Of a stretch of DNA of 44,931 bases, positions 44,403 through 44,931 are shown in pieces. The DNA comes from Echinococcus granulosus (lineage: Eukaryota; Platyhelminthes; Cestoda; Cyclophyllidea; Taeniidae): positions 7,001-51,931 of the forward strand of contig NW_020170605.1 of assembly GCF_000524195.1 (NCBI RefSeq), written 5' to 3'. Positions within the stretch are counted from its first letter, which is position 1; each line of letters begins with the position of its first letter. A program made the translations under genes and the position numbers. The notes below the pieces were generated by a model. It did not search any database. It had not been told where the DNA came from and saw nothing but the letters and a program-made list of their open reading frames with translations.

Positions 44403-44490
44403 GTTGAGATCGCGATAGTGGTCATGCCAGCAAATCGACAAGTATTTGTTTACTGGTCGACCAGAAGCGATTATAACCTGGTGAATTAAG
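44403..44490 (+). other. Possible MG5-like strand pair, unproven
   Basis: One plus-strand frame reads VEIAIVVMPANRQVFVYWST then RSDYNLVN before a TAA. Two hydrophobic strands joined by a short polar turn resemble the V-V-M-x-x-G-x-I/V hairpin of MG5. No splice sites were fixed. The remainder to the window end shows nothing recognisable. Confidence 0.25.
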
Positions 44491-44931
44491 AGCGAACGAT
44501 GAGAATCCGATCAAGCTCACAACCGCACAATTGATAGACTGTGGAAGAATCGGCGAAGCAGATGGCTAAGCTACCGACGTAATGAGCAAACAAAGAAAGC
44601 GCCGGCAGTGTGTGCATGCCTAGTGGATACAGCGTGGAGACAGCCTCGGTCCGGTTACAGGGTCGCAGAAGTTTCTCATACCACTTACTGTGTAGTCTTT
44701 AAAGGAGCTGTGGTTTTAGGACACGTAGCCACTCAAAAATAATCTAAACTCTTTGATTATAAGATAGATCCATCATGTTCAGAAATGATCATCCATTTCT
44801 CATAGTGATGAAACATTATTGAAAATAATAGACATACGGAAAAGAACAGTTTTCTCATGTACACTTTGCAGTTACTATGCTTTCGTTAAAAAGACTGCGA
44901 GGACATGTTTGGACACGTTTTTCTAGAACGT
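44491..44931. other. Window end, nothing recognised
   Basis: A moderately GC-rich patch (44.55-44.70 kb), then AT-rich sequence. No open frame or motif is supported. Confidence 0.35.

Overview
This is a window of AT-rich animal genomic DNA with short exons, GT-AG introns and decayed transposons. There is no bacterial-style dense coding and no long open reading frame. The gene content fits an invertebrate: an otopetrin-family proton channel, a macroglobulin/thioester-protein-like gene, an immunoglobulin/fibronectin receptor remnant and an old Ty3/Gypsy element. A parasitic flatworm such as a tapeworm is my best guess from exon style and composition, but nothing here proves the phylum.

Layout, left to right. 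Positions 1-6140 (minus strand) hold scattered, frame-broken pieces of a multi-domain adhesion-type receptor: several Ig-like segments, one FN3-like segment and one intact-looking phase 1-1 Ig exon interrupted by a stop. Positions 7270-9500 (minus) are a degenerate Ty3/Gypsy pol in which reverse transcriptase, RNase H, the integrase zinc finger, the integrase core and the GPY-type end can be followed through many stops and frameshifts. Positions 9500-22550 are AT-rich and largely featureless, except for a diverged 388-bp tandem duplication at 17.6-18.4 kb.

Positions 22556-33301 (minus) carry the main gene, an otopetrin spread over at least thirteen short exons. Most of these are invisible as ATG-initiated ORFs. 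They were assembled from family motifs, splice sites and matching intron phases. The chain is phase-consistent from the N-terminal exon to the stop codon except for one missing exon between 27570 and 26488, and the TM2 exon contains an in-frame TGA. The first exon with the start codon was not found.

Positions 33.3-39.3 kb are mostly unassigned, with a GC-rich island at 35.0-35.2 kb and a candidate terminal exon at 36.4 kb. Positions 39.3-40.15 kb (minus) hold a five-exon, phase-consistent chain resembling macroglobulin (MG) domains of the alpha-2-macroglobulin/complement/TEP family. Two roughly 680-bp inverted repeats follow, at 40.2-40.9 and 42.1-42.8 kb. They carry related MG-like coding sequence pointing outward. 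Further MG-like, partly broken coding segments lie on the plus strand at 43.9-44.5 kb. The locus therefore looks like an inverted duplication of a thioester-protein-like gene with at least one arm decaying.

The three gene systems (Ig/FN3 receptor, otopetrin, MG-domain protein) show no obvious functional link; they are simply neighbours.
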